Numbered from the stretch's first letter, positions 5,359 through 14,383 are shown. The stretch is DNA of 17,003 bases from an uncultured Collinsella sp. (GCA_937958315.1 CALFGH010000199.1:1-17003); one strand, 5' to 3'. Notes: generated by a model from the letters alone, not told the origin. Made by a program: numbers and translations.

Positions 5359-6956
5359 TGTCCGAAACCCTCAATGCCCAGGATATCGCCAAGAAACTGC
5401 AGGAGCAGCTCACGAACCTCTCCGCGACGGTCGATACGCATGAGGTTTCAACGGTCGACGAGGTAGGCGACGGCATCGCGCGCGTCACCGGCCTCAAGAG
5501 CGCCATGGCAGGCGAGCTTCTGGAGTTCAAGAGCTCCGATACCGGTGAGACCGTCTTCGGCCTTGCCCAGAACCTTGACCGTGACGAGGTCGGCGCCGTT
5601 CTGTTTGGTGCCGTCGACTCCATCAAGGAAGGCGACGAGTGCCGCACCACTGGCCGCATTATGGATATCCCCGTGAGCCGTGCCATGCTCGGCCGCGTCG
5701 TCAATCCGCTCGGCCAGCCTATCGACGGTTTGGGTGACATTGTCGCCACGCACCGTCGTCCTATCGAGTTTAAGGCCCCCGGCGTCATCGACCGTACCCC
5801 GGTGTGCGAGCCGGTTCAGACCGGTCTGTTGGCCATCGACTCCATGGTGCCTATCGGCCGTGGTCAGCGTGAGCTCATCATCGGCGACCGTAAGACCGGT
5901 AAGACCGCCATTGCCATCGACGCTATCCTCAATCAGCGCGGCAAGGGCATGGTCTGCATCTATGTCGCCATCGGCCAGAAGGCCTCCACGGTTGCCAACA
6001 TCCGTGAGACCCTCGCCCAGCACGGTGCGCTCGAATACACCATCATCGTTTCGGCAACCGCTGCCGATTCCGCCCCTATGCAGTACATCGCGCCTATGGC
6101 CGGTGCCGCTATCGGCGAGTTCTTCATGTACAACGGCGAGGACGGTAAGCCCGCCAGCGAGACCAACCCCGGCGGCCACGTGCTCGTCATCTACGACGAC
6201 CTGTCCAAGCAGGCCGTGGCCTACCGTCAGATGTCGTTGACGCTGCATCGTCCGCCCGGACGCGAGGCCTATCCTGGCGACATCTTCTACCTGCACTCTC
6301 GTCTGCTCGAGCGTGCCGTCAAGATGTCCAAGAAGAACGGTTACGGCTCCATGACGGCCCTGCCGATCATCGAGACCCAGGACGGCGACGTCTCGGCCTA
6401 CATTCCGACCAACGTCATTTCCATTACCGATGGTCAGATCTACCTGCAGTCCGAGCTCTTCTTCCAGGGTCAGCGCCCGGCAGTCGACGTGGGCATCTCC
6501 GTGTCCCGCGTCGGTGGCGACGCTCAGACCAAGGCCATGAAGCAGGTTGCCGGCAACCTTCGTCTGGACCTCGCTTCGTACCAGGAGCTCGCTGGCTTTA
6601 CCCAGTTCGGCTCCGACCTTGACGAGGCTACTCAGAAGCAGCTGACCCATGGTGCCCGCATGACCGAGCTCCTTAAGCAGCCGCGCTACAAGCCATTTGA
6701 GGTTGGCGAGCAGATTGCAGTTCTGTTTGCAGGCAACGAGGGCTTCCTCGACGATCTCGAGATTGCCGACGTGCTGCCTTTCCGCGCTGAGCTTATCGAG
6801 TACCTGGACAACGGCTTTGGCTCGCTGCTCGACAAGGTTCGCGCCAAGAAGATCGACGACGATACCAAGGCTGAGCTCTTGCGCGTCATCGGCGACTTCA
6901 AGCAGCAGTTCATGGCCAAGCACCATGCCGATACGACTGGATCAGAGGAGAACTAA
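5358..6956 (+). CDS. atpA: F1 ATP synthase subunit alpha
   Basis: This 532-residue non-catalytic nucleotide-binding subunit has a Walker A motif GDRKTGKT at 176–183 and YDDLSKQAVAYR at 279–290. RPPGREAYPGDIFYLHSRLL follows at 298–317. The arginine finger that reaches into the catalytic site is R384 in SVSRVGGDAQ. The start ATG 5358 overlaps the atpH stop by one base and has an excellent Shine-Dalgarno, GGAGGTG (5344–5350). Compared with E. coli and mycobacterial alpha subunits recalled by eye, there is an extra stretch of roughly a dozen residues around 260–272 (containing EDGKPASETNPG) just before the Walker B strand. The rest is canonical. Confidence 0.97.
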   Translation: MSETLNAQDIAKKLQEQLTNLSATVDTHEVSTVDEVGDGIARVTGLKSAMAGELLEFKSSDTGETVFGLAQNLDRDEVGAVLFGAVDSIKEGDECRTTGRIMDIPVSRAMLGRVVNPLGQPIDGLGDIVATHRRPIEFKAPGVIDRTPVCEPVQTGLLAIDSMVPIGRGQRELIIGDRKTGKTAIAIDAILNQRGKGMVCIYVAIGQKASTVANIRETLAQHGALEYTIIVSATAADSAPMQYIAPMAGAAIGEFFMYNGEDGKPASETNPGGHVLVIYDDLSKQAVAYRQMSLTLHRPPGREAYPGDIFYLHSRLLERAVKMSKKNGYGSMTALPIIETQDGDVSAYIPTNVISITDGQIYLQSELFFQGQRPAVDVGISVSRVGGDAQTKAMKQVAGNLRLDLASYQELAGFTQFGSDLDEATQKQLTHGARMTELLKQPRYKPFEVGEQIAVLFAGNEGFLDDLEIADVLPFRAELIEYLDNGFGSLLDKVRAKKIDDDTKAELLRVIGDFKQQFMAKHHADTTGSEEN

Positions 6957-6961
6957 GCCCT

Positions 6962-7869
6962 ATGGCCAATCTTCGCGACATTAAGAAGCGAATCTCCTCG
7001 GTTACCACGACCAAGCAGATCACGCGCACGATGGAAATGGTCTCTACGGCTAAGATCCGTCGTGCCCTCGATCGCTCCAAGCAGGCCGAGCCCTATAAGG
7101 AGGCGCTGACCGACGTCATGTTGACGGTCGCCGGCGACGCCTCCTGTTCGGGCACCGATCCCATGCTGCAGAAGCATGAGAGCGTCAAGCATGGCCTGAT
7201 TGTCGTTATTGCCTCGGACCGCGGCCTTGCCGGCGGTTTCAATACGACGGTGGAGCGCACGGCCGAAAAGCTCGCCGCTTCTTGGGCGAACGATGGCATC
7301 GAGTGCGAGATCATCGCGTGTGGGCGCAAACCGGCCACGTATTTCCGCGACCGCGCAAACGTCGTCATGCATTTTGAGGGCAATTCCTCCGAGCCCGATT
7401 TTAATCAGGCTCGCATGATTTCCTCTCATATCTGCGATGCGTATCGTGCCGGCGAGCTTGACCGCGTCGAGCTTGTCTACCACCACGCCAAGAACCGCGT
7501 GGATCAGGAGCTTCGCGTCGAGCACTTGCTGCCGCTCGATCCCGAGATGATCGCTATGGCCCACGGTCCGCGTAAGAACGAGACCGACGCCCCTAAGCGC
7601 ATCTCGTCCACGTTCGAGTTCGTGCCCTCTCCCGAGCATGTTCTCGGCAAGCTTGTACCGTCGTATATCCTGACGGTCATCTACCAGGCCCTGATCGATT
7701 CGGCGGCCGCCGAGCAGGGTGCACGCCGCAAGGCCATGCACTCCGCGACGGAAAACGCCACCGCGATCATCTCGACCCTTACCCGCACGTATAGTCGCGT
7801 GCGTCAGGCTTCGATCACGACCGAGATTAACGAGATCGTTGGCGGAGCCTCAGCATTGGAGGAACAGTA

Positions 7870-7870
<1 letters not shown>
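6962..7870 (+). CDS. atpG: F1 ATP synthase subunit gamma
   Basis: This 302-residue central rotor shaft connects the c-ring to the catalytic hexamer. The N-terminal helix (MANLRDIKKRISSVTTTKQI and following TRTMEMVSTAKI) and the C-terminal helix (SRVRQASITTEINEIVGGA at about 280–298) are the conserved family ends that form the coiled-coil axle. The conserved SDRGLAGGFN core motif is present near residue 84. The start ATG 6962 lies 5 nt after the atpA stop, with AGAGGAG at 6944–6950. Its TAA shares a base with the atpD ATG (TAATG at 7868–7872). Confidence 0.96.
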
Positions 7871-9324
<1,454 letters not shown>

Positions 9325-9327
9325 GTT

Positions 9328-9720
9328 ATGCGTATCCGCATCGTGTGCCCCGTGAGCCTCGCCTATGAGGGTGACGCTGCGTTTGTGTCGATTCCGTCTA
9401 CGGATGGCGAGTTTGGCGTTTTACCTGCTCACTCCAGCGAAATCTGCACGATCGACCGCGGTTACGTTCGCGTTTCCGATAAGGCCATGGGCACTGTCGA
9501 CCACACGTTTGCCGTGGTCGGCGGCTACGCCCAGGTCGCGGACGATGTCGTGACCGTCCTCGCCGAGCGCGCTTGCGATTTGGCGACCGTCGATGCCGAC
9601 AAGGTTAAAGCTGATATTCAAGGTTTTGAAGAGAAGCTGGGTAATTTGTCGGAGGATGATGCACGCCGCGCCTACCTCTATAATGAAATCGCATGGTGTA
9701 AGCTCAAGCTTGCCCAATAG
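9328..9720 (+). CDS. atpC: F1 ATP synthase subunit epsilon
   Basis: This 130-residue subunit at the foot of the gamma shaft couples rotation and can inhibit hydrolysis. The N-terminal beta-sandwich includes the family motif DGEFGVLPAHS at about 26–36 and GGYAQVADDVVTVLAERA. The C-terminal part (about 89–130) is helical and charged and ends in KLKLAQ. The start ATG 9328 is 3 nt after the atpD stop, with GGAGGAG at 9312–9318. This is the last gene of the operon and is followed within 40 nt by an intrinsic terminator. Confidence 0.93.
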   Translation: MRIRIVCPVSLAYEGDAAFVSIPSTDGEFGVLPAHSSEICTIDRGYVRVSDKAMGTVDHTFAVVGGYAQVADDVVTVLAERACDLATVDADKVKADIQGFEEKLGNLSEDDARRAYLYNEIAWCKLKLAQ

Positions 9721-9756
9721 TCAAACGCTTTAGCGTTCGACCATTTGCGAACACAT

Positions 9757-9795
9757 CATGCCCGGGATGGCCCAGCCACCCCGGGCATGCTTTTT
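9757..9795 (+). terminator. Intrinsic terminator after the atp operon
   Basis: CATGCCCGGG (9757–9766) pairs perfectly with CCCGGGCATG (9780–9789). An inner TGG/CCA stem (9768–9770 with 9776–9778) extends it, and a T5 run follows at 9791–9795. A smaller hairpin (AACGC/GCGTT, 9724–9737) precedes it, directly after the atpC stop. The T tract ends only 13 nt before the murA start, so the murA ribosome binding site lies right behind the terminator. Confidence 0.85.
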
Positions 9796-9808
9796 GAAAG
9801 GGTAGACC

Positions 9809-11092
9809 TTGGATATTATCCGCGTTGAGGGTGGCCACGCCATCGGAGGTTCCGTGCCTGTTTCGGGTGCTAAAAACTCCGCGCTCAAACTTATGGCGGC
9901 AACGCTTCTGGCGCCGGGCAAGACGACGCTGCGGAACGTGCCCGATATTTCCGATGTCCACGTGATGGGCAAGGTGCTCAAGGGCATGGGCGCTACGATC
10001 GATGTTCTCGACGAGCACACGCTCGAGATCGATACCTCCCAGGTCGATTCTTGGGAGGCCCCCTACGAGCTCGTCGCTAAGATGCGTGCTTCCACCGCCG
10101 TCATGGGCCCCCTGCTGGGTCGTTTCCATCGCGCCAAGATCGCCATGCCGGGCGGCTGCAACCTGGGTGCTCGCAAGATCGATATGCATATCTTGGGTCT
10201 CGAGGCTCTGGGCGTCGAGTTCGACACCGCCCACGGCTACATCAACGCCAGTGCTCCCCAGGGTCTGCACGGCACCACCGTCACGCTCGAATTCGCGAGC
10301 GTGGGCGCCACCGAGAACCTCATCATGGCTGCCGTGCGCGCACAGGGCACCACGGTTATCGACAACGCTGCCCGCGAGCCCGAGATCGTCGACCTTGCCA
10401 ACATGCTCAACGAGATGGGTGCCAAGATCGTCGGCGCAGGCACGCCCGTCGTGACCATCGAGGGCGTGGAGGAGCTGCATCCCGTTACCCATTGCGTGGT
10501 GGGTGACCGCATCGAGGCCGGCACCTTTATCGTCGCCGGCGCCCTCATGGCCGATGAGCGCGGCGTCGATGTTACGGGCTTCTGCCCCATCCACCTGGGA
10601 ATGGTGCTCAAAAAGATGGAACTTATGGGCATCGAGTGCGAGCGTATCGAGAACGGCGTCCACGTCAATCGCGTCGAGCGCATCAGGCCGGTCGATATCC
10701 AGACGCTTCCGTTCCCGGGTTTCCCGACTGATATGCAGGCGCAGATCATGGTGCTTTCGGCCCTTGCCGACGGAAGCTCCGTAATTACCGAGAACATCTT
10801 CGAGAACCGCTTCATGTTCGCCTCCGAGCTCGTGCGTATGGGTGCCGATATTCGTATCGAGAGCCATCACGCCATGATTCACGGCGTCAAGGGCTTCTCG
10901 GGCGCACAGGTCACCTCACCCGACCTGCGTGGCGGCGCGGCGCTTGTGGTTGCCGGTCTTATCGCCGATGGCGTTACCGAGGTCTCGGCCATCCATCACA
11001 TCAAACGTGGCTACGAGCAGTTTGTCGAAAAGCTGCAGGCGCTTGGCGCGCATGTCGAACATGCCACCGTTCCCGATCCCGTCATCTACTAA
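9809..11092 (+). CDS. murA: UDP-N-acetylglucosamine 1-carboxyvinyltransferase
   Basis: This 427-residue enzyme transfers enolpyruvate from PEP to UDP-GlcNAc, the first committed step of peptidoglycan precursor synthesis. All landmark residues are present when compared with E. coli MurA. K22 and N23 lie in SGAKNSALKLM, R93 in KMRAS, and C117 in GGCNLGARKIDMHI is the cysteine targeted by fosfomycin. D308 lies in GFPTDMQAQ and R400 in HIKRGYE. The start is TTG at 9809, with AAAGGG at 9797–9802; there is no ATG before the conserved N-terminus. murA next to the atp operon is also seen in other Actinomycetota. I see no separate promoter between the terminator and the start, so transcription may depend on read-through or on a promoter inside atpC. 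Confidence 0.96.
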   Translation: MDIIRVEGGHAIGGSVPVSGAKNSALKLMAATLLAPGKTTLRNVPDISDVHVMGKVLKGMGATIDVLDEHTLEIDTSQVDSWEAPYELVAKMRASTAVMGPLLGRFHRAKIAMPGGCNLGARKIDMHILGLEALGVEFDTAHGYINASAPQGLHGTTVTLEFASVGATENLIMAAVRAQGTTVIDNAAREPEIVDLANMLNEMGAKIVGAGTPVVTIEGVEELHPVTHCVVGDRIEAGTFIVAGALMADERGVDVTGFCPIHLGMVLKKMELMGIECERIENGVHVNRVERIRPVDIQTLPFPGFPTDMQAQIMVLSALADGSSVITENIFENRFMFASELVRMGADIRIESHHAMIHGVKGFSGAQVTSPDLRGGAALVVAGLIADGVTEVSAIHHIKRGYEQFVEKLQALGAHVEHATVPDPVIY

Positions 11093-11104
11093 TGCAGGTT
11101 GCCT

Positions 11105-12331
11105 ATGTTTAACAAGAAACCCCTAGCGGATAACACCCGAAGACCCTCGACTGGTGCGCAGGCCAAGATCTACAGCCGCGACAATGTCGCACGCTATTCC
11201 GAGCGCGCCCGTCAGCGCCGTCGCGGCCGCACGGTTCGCCGCGTAGCTCTCATCGCCGTACTCGGCGTGCTGCTGAGCGCCACGACTGCTGCGGGTCTGT
11301 GGTTTGCCACTATCATGGGCAAGCTTGGCGACTCCAATGTCATTACCAACAACCTGCGCCAGATTCTGGTCGATACCAATGAGGCAAAAGATCCGTTCTA
11401 CGTGTTGCTTCTTGGTACCGACGGTCGTCCGGGCGAGGATACGTATCGTGCCGACTCGATTATCCTGGCACGCATCGACCCCACGCAAAAGCAGGCGACG
11501 CTCATTTCCGTTCCGCGCGACACCAAGGTCGTGTACAAGGGCGAGACCATGAAGATCAACGCCTGCCACACCGTTGGCGGCGCCGAGGCCATGGTCCAGG
11601 CGGTCAACGAGCTGTGCGGCGTGCAGATTTCTCACTATGCCGAGGTCAGCTTTGACGGCATGCAGTCGCTTATTGATTCGGTTGGCGGTATCGACATCAA
11701 CGCGACCGACGACGTCGACGATCCCGAGCATCTGGATATTAAGATTACCGCTGGTCAGCAGCATATGGACGGCGCTACCGCCCTTACCTATGCCCGCTGC
11801 CGCTACACCTATGCCGACGGCGATTACACGCGCATGCGCCATCAGCGTCAGGTGCTTGGCGCCCTTGCCAACCAGATTCTCAATAACTTCGATGCCACGA
11901 AGATCTTTGGCCTGGTTAATTCGCTGTCCGATATGCTCGTAACCGATATGAGCGTTCAGGATATCGTGTCCACGGTCAATGCCATGCGCGGCATGGATGT
12001 CGAGGGCATCTACTCGGCCAACCTGCCCTCGTACGCCGACGACAGCACTATGATCGACGGCGTGAGCTATGTCTTTGTTTACGAAGACGAGCTTAAGGAA
12101 ATGATGGCCCGCGTCGACGCCGGTGAGGATCCCAAGGGCCCCAACACCATGGGCCTTTCAGACGGCTCCAGCTCCACGATCGGTGACCTCAACAACAATA
12201 CGTCCGAGGACTACGCATATGGCACCGCGACCTCGTCGGGTGGCTCGGACGATTCCGACGATTCGAGCGACGGCTCCGATTACTACGAAGAGCCCACCGG
12301 TGACGGCAACGGCTACGAAGCCAACTACTAA
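11105..12331 (+). CDS. LCP (LytR-CpsA-Psr) family cell-wall glycopolymer ligase
   Basis: This 408-residue protein is of the family that attaches teichoic-acid-like or other polyprenyl-linked polymers to peptidoglycan on the outer face of the membrane. It has a basic cytoplasmic N-terminus, one membrane helix at about 47–70 and an LCP domain from about 97 to 260. Key residues include D106 and R108 in LLLGTDGRPGED, R115 and D117 in YRADSIILARID, R138 in SVPRDTKV, and R245/R249 in DYTRMRHQRQV. The tail from about 350 is low-complexity and rich in Ser, Asp, Gly and Tyr. ATG 11105 is chosen because AGG (11096–11098) is 6 nt upstream; TTG 11099 would leave no spacing. The gene starts 12 nt after murA and is probably co-transcribed with it, joining wall precursor synthesis and wall decoration. 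Confidence 0.9.
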   Translation: MFNKKPLADNTRRPSTGAQAKIYSRDNVARYSERARQRRRGRTVRRVALIAVLGVLLSATTAAGLWFATIMGKLGDSNVITNNLRQILVDTNEAKDPFYVLLLGTDGRPGEDTYRADSIILARIDPTQKQATLISVPRDTKVVYKGETMKINACHTVGGAEAMVQAVNELCGVQISHYAEVSFDGMQSLIDSVGGIDINATDDVDDPEHLDIKITAGQQHMDGATALTYARCRYTYADGDYTRMRHQRQVLGALANQILNNFDATKIFGLVNSLSDMLVTDMSVQDIVSTVNAMRGMDVEGIYSANLPSYADDSTMIDGVSYVFVYEDELKEMMARVDAGEDPKGPNTMGLSDGSSSTIGDLNNNTSEDYAYGTATSSGGSDDSDDSSDGSDYYEEPTGDGNGYEANY

Positions 12332-12359
12332 GTTACGGCGTTTTACCAAACGCCGTAAC
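12332..12359 (+). terminator. Perfect 12-bp hairpin after the LCP gene, no T tract
   Basis: GTTACGGCGTTT (12332–12343) pairs with AAACGCCGTAAC (12348–12359) around the loop TACC, beginning immediately after the LCP stop codon. No T run follows on either strand. It probably protects or shapes the mRNA 3' end, or works together with the stronger hairpin 43 nt further on. Confidence 0.55.
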
Positions 12360-12401
12360 GGCTCGACGCTGCGCGCCGCCCAGGGCGACAATTTGTCATT
12401 C

Positions 12402-12443
12402 AAAAGGCAGGGCATGACCAGAAGGTCAATGCCCTGCCTTTTT
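12402..12443. terminator. Bidirectional intrinsic terminator for murA–LCP
   Basis: AAAAGGCAGGGCAT (12402–12415) pairs with ATGCCCTGCCTTTT (12429–12442). The stem continues as GACC/GGTC across a one-base bulge, with loop AGAA. T5 at 12439–12443 serves the plus strand, and the A4 at 12402–12405 gives a T run for minus-strand transcripts. It would therefore stop both the LCP transcript and any read-through from pepT. Confidence 0.88.
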
Positions 12444-12519
12444 CATGCCAACTTGTTCGCCTTGGACGTCGCTCGCTGACGTTGGCTCAACCTGCGATGC
12501 CGACTACTTTTCTTGCACC

Positions 12520-12556
12520 AAAAATCGCCCCGTTCTCGGTTGAGGACGGGGCGATT
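12520..12556 (-). terminator. Intrinsic terminator of pepT
   Basis: On the minus strand, a stem of 11 Watson-Crick pairs (12546–12556 with 12523–12533) extends by about 4 more pairs, including one G·U, to a GGTT/AACC loop. T5 (the A run at 12520–12524 on the plus strand) follows it. It lies 26 nt after the pepT stop and is correctly oriented for it. Confidence 0.88.
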
Positions 12557-12582
12557 CGTCTTTTGGGCTTATGCAGCCAGTC

Positions 12583-13830
12583 TTATGCGAAACGGGCGAC
12601 GAGCTCCTGCAGGACGTCGGTCATCTTGACGAGCGAGCTGACCGGGACAAACTCGTTGACGCCGTGGTAACAGTAGCCGCCTGTCGAGAGGTTGGGGCAG
12701 GGCAGGCCGCGGAACGACAGCTGTGCGCCGTCGGTGCCGCCGCGAATCGGCAGTACTTGGGGCTCAACGCCGCAGGCAAGGTAGGCTTCCTTGGCAACAT
12801 CAATAAGCTCGGGATAGTCACGAACGATCTCGGCCATATTTCGATACTGCTGCTTAATCTCGACCGTTACGCGCTCCTCGCCCAGTCGCTGGTTGAGCAG
12901 TGCGGCGGCGGCATTCATCAGCTCGAGTTTCTGCTGGAACTTGGCGGCATCGTGATCACGGACGATATAGCGCGCCGTGGCATGGTCGACCGTTGCCGAG
13001 ACGCCCTCAAGGTGATAGAAGCCCTCGTAGCCCTCGGTGTATTCCGGGCGCTGCTCGTAGGGGAGCAGGGCGTTGAAGTCGCAGAACAGGTTGCCCGCGT
13101 TGACCATGCGCCCCTTGGCGTCGCCGGGGTGAATGGACTGGCCCTCAAAGCGAACGGTTGCCTCGGCGGCGTTGAAGCACTCCCACTCAAGCTCGCCAAC
13201 CGGACCGCCGTCGACCGTGTAAGCGTACTTGCAGCCGAAGGCCTCGATATCCAACAGCTCGGCACCGTGACCGATTTCCTCGTCCGGGCAGAAGCAAATG
13301 CCGAGCGCGGGATGGGGCAGGGAGGGATCCTGCGCGATGCGTGCGACAAGCGCCATGATTTCGGCGACACCCGCCTTGTCGTCGGCGCCCAGCAGCGTAG
13401 TTCCGTCGGTGCAGACAAGGTCCTCACCCACCAGGTTGTTGAGGGCGGGAAGCTTGGCGGTGCTCATGGACACGGGCTTGCCGTCGACGATGCCGCAAAC
13501 CAGATCGCCGCCCTCGTAGTGTACGATGTGCGGCGCTACGCCGGCGCCCGGCGCGACCTCGGTGGTATCGAGGTGCGCGATCAGGCCCAGGGCGGGCTTA
13601 TTCTCGGAACCGGCGCTAGCGGGAATGTGCGCGCAGACATAGGCGTTTTCGGTTACATGGGCATCGGTTGCACCCAGCTCGCGCAGTTCTTCGGCAAGCA
13701 CGTTGGCAAGGTCAAACTGTACGGTGCTCGACGGCACCTGGTCGCAGTTGGCATCCTCGGACTGCGTGTTGATCTGGACATAGCGCAAAAAACGCTCGAG
13801 GACGTCGGGGTCCGTGGTGGTGTTTTCCAT
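12583..13830 (-). CDS. pepT: Peptidase T (tripeptide aminopeptidase, M20 family)
   Basis: This 415-residue cytoplasmic dizinc aminopeptidase removes N-terminal residues from tripeptides. Metal ligands expected for M20 are visible: H86 in AHLDTTEVAPG, D150 in LLGADDKAGVAEI, E185 next to the catalytic base E184 in PDEEIGHGAE, D207 in YTVDGGPVGE, and H389 in GGYCYHGVNEFV. The dimerisation-domain part reads FEGQSIHPGDAKGRMVNA (228–245). The frame is open for 32 more codons upstream, but ATG at 13830 has GGAG (plus-strand 13839–13842) 8 nt upstream. It also gives the usual PepT length (about 408–410) and N-terminus (LERFLRYVQINTQS). The gene is divergent from the metalloregulator gene. Confidence 0.95.
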   Translation of the reverse strand: MENTTTDPDVLERFLRYVQINTQSEDANCDQVPSSTVQFDLANVLAEELRELGATDAHVTENAYVCAHIPASAGSENKPALGLIAHLDTTEVAPGAGVAPHIVHYEGGDLVCGIVDGKPVSMSTAKLPALNNLVGEDLVCTDGTTLLGADDKAGVAEIMALVARIAQDPSLPHPALGICFCPDEEIGHGAELLDIEAFGCKYAYTVDGGPVGELEWECFNAAEATVRFEGQSIHPGDAKGRMVNAGNLFCDFNALLPYEQRPEYTEGYEGFYHLEGVSATVDHATARYIVRDHDAAKFQQKLELMNAAAALLNQRLGEERVTVEIKQQYRNMAEIVRDYPELIDVAKEAYLACGVEPQVLPIRGGTDGAQLSFRGLPCPNLSTGGYCYHGVNEFVPVSSLVKMTDVLQELVARFA

Positions 13831-13868
13831 AAAGATCGCTCCAATCTTGGTCGTCGTGTGCAACAAGA

Positions 13869-13877
13869 ACTCTAGCA
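13869..13877 (-). promoter_or_regulatory. Possible extended -10 of the pepT promoter
   Basis: On the minus strand the sequence reads TGCTAGAGT, an extended -10 pattern (TGn followed by TAGAGT), 39 nt before the pepT start. It directly abuts the 20-bp palindrome. No good -35 is seen; the region where it would lie is inside and just beyond the palindrome. Confidence 0.35.
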
Positions 13878-13897
13878 CGGTATGCCGCGGCATACCG
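13878..13897. promoter_or_regulatory. Perfect 20-bp palindrome between pepT and the metalloregulator gene
   Basis: CGGTATGCCGCGGCATACCG reads the same on both strands over all 20 bases and stops exactly at its ends (A before, C after). It lies between the two divergent starts, and overlaps the expected -35 regions of both candidate promoters (-10 boxes at 13869–13874 minus and 13914–13919 plus). Length and symmetry fit the operator of a dimeric repressor, and the adjacent DtxR/MntR-family gene is the obvious candidate. A hairpin in RNA is possible too, but no T tract follows, so it is not a terminator. Confidence 0.6.
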
Positions 13898-13913
13898 CGA
13901 CGCTTGGATGGGG

Positions 13914-13919
13914 TAGAAT
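13914..13919 (+). promoter_or_regulatory. Possible -10 box of the metalloregulator gene
   Basis: TAGAAT differs from TATAAT at one position and lies 31 nt before the chosen start. Seventeen bases further upstream, where the -35 should be, lies the right half of the palindrome, with no match to TTGACA. Binding at the palindrome would be expected to block or assist polymerase here. Confidence 0.35.
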
Positions 13920-13950
13920 CAGCCATTGAGTGCAGAAGGGACGGATGTTC

Positions 13951-14373
13951 ATGGATACGACAAATAGCTCGCGCGAGCTACACCTAACGGTGGCGAACGA
14001 AGACTACTTGGAGTGCATGGTTCGCATCGAAAGCGAAGATGGGGAGACCGGCGGCGTGCGGTCGGTCGATATCGCGCAGCGCCTTGGCGTCTCGAAGGCA
14101 TCGGTCAACAAGGCGGTTTCGGCTCTCAAGGCATCTGAACTTGTCGAACAGTCTCACTACGGCAAAGTTATCCTGACTGACCGTGGGCGCGAGGTCGGCT
14201 CGGCTATCTGGTATCGCCATCGTCTGGTCCGCACGTTTTTGGTTCAGGAGCTCGGTGTCGAATTTGAGCGAGCCGATTCCGAGGCCTGCATGATGGAGCA
14301 TGCTCTATCCGAGGACACGATGAACCGCTGGCTCGCCTATCTCGAAAAGCAGGGAATCAGCGTCGAGGAATAG
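13951..14373 (+). CDS. DtxR/MntR-family metal-dependent transcriptional regulator
   Basis: This 140-residue protein has an N-terminal winged helix (SVDIAQRLGVSKASVNKAV at about 38–56, wing near YGKVILTDRG) and a metal-binding/dimerisation half. No C-terminal SH3/FeoA-type domain follows, as in MntR (about 142 residues). Ligand candidates are D18 and E21 in NEDYLE, H90 in YRHRL, and C113, E116 and H117 in EACMMEHALS. D18/E21 match the MntR pattern (D8, E11), while C113 sits where MntR has E99 and DtxR has C102. The set is therefore mixed, and Fe2+ versus Mn2+ specificity cannot be decided. Starts are possible at GTG 13930, ATG 13945 and ATG 13951. I choose 13951 from the spacing to AAGGG (13936–13940). 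It is followed after 10 nt by the methyltransferase gene. Confidence 0.85.
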   Translation: MDTTNSSRELHLTVANEDYLECMVRIESEDGETGGVRSVDIAQRLGVSKASVNKAVSALKASELVEQSHYGKVILTDRGREVGSAIWYRHRLVRTFLVQELGVEFERADSEACMMEHALSEDTMNRWLAYLEKQGISVEE

Positions 14374-14383
14374 CGGGATATAT

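Noticed and set aside
5448..6926. 492-codon minus-strand open frame antisense to atpA
   Set aside because: It is a mirror of atpA codon bias, with Val/Leu/Gly/Asp-rich composition, no family motif and no Shine-Dalgarno. The sense gene is unmistakable.
12571..13875. 434-codon plus-strand open frame antisense to pepT
   Set aside because: It lies wholly opposite a gene with all M20 metal ligands and a proper ribosome binding site. Its translation shows no recognisable motif and looks like the complement of GC-rich codons.
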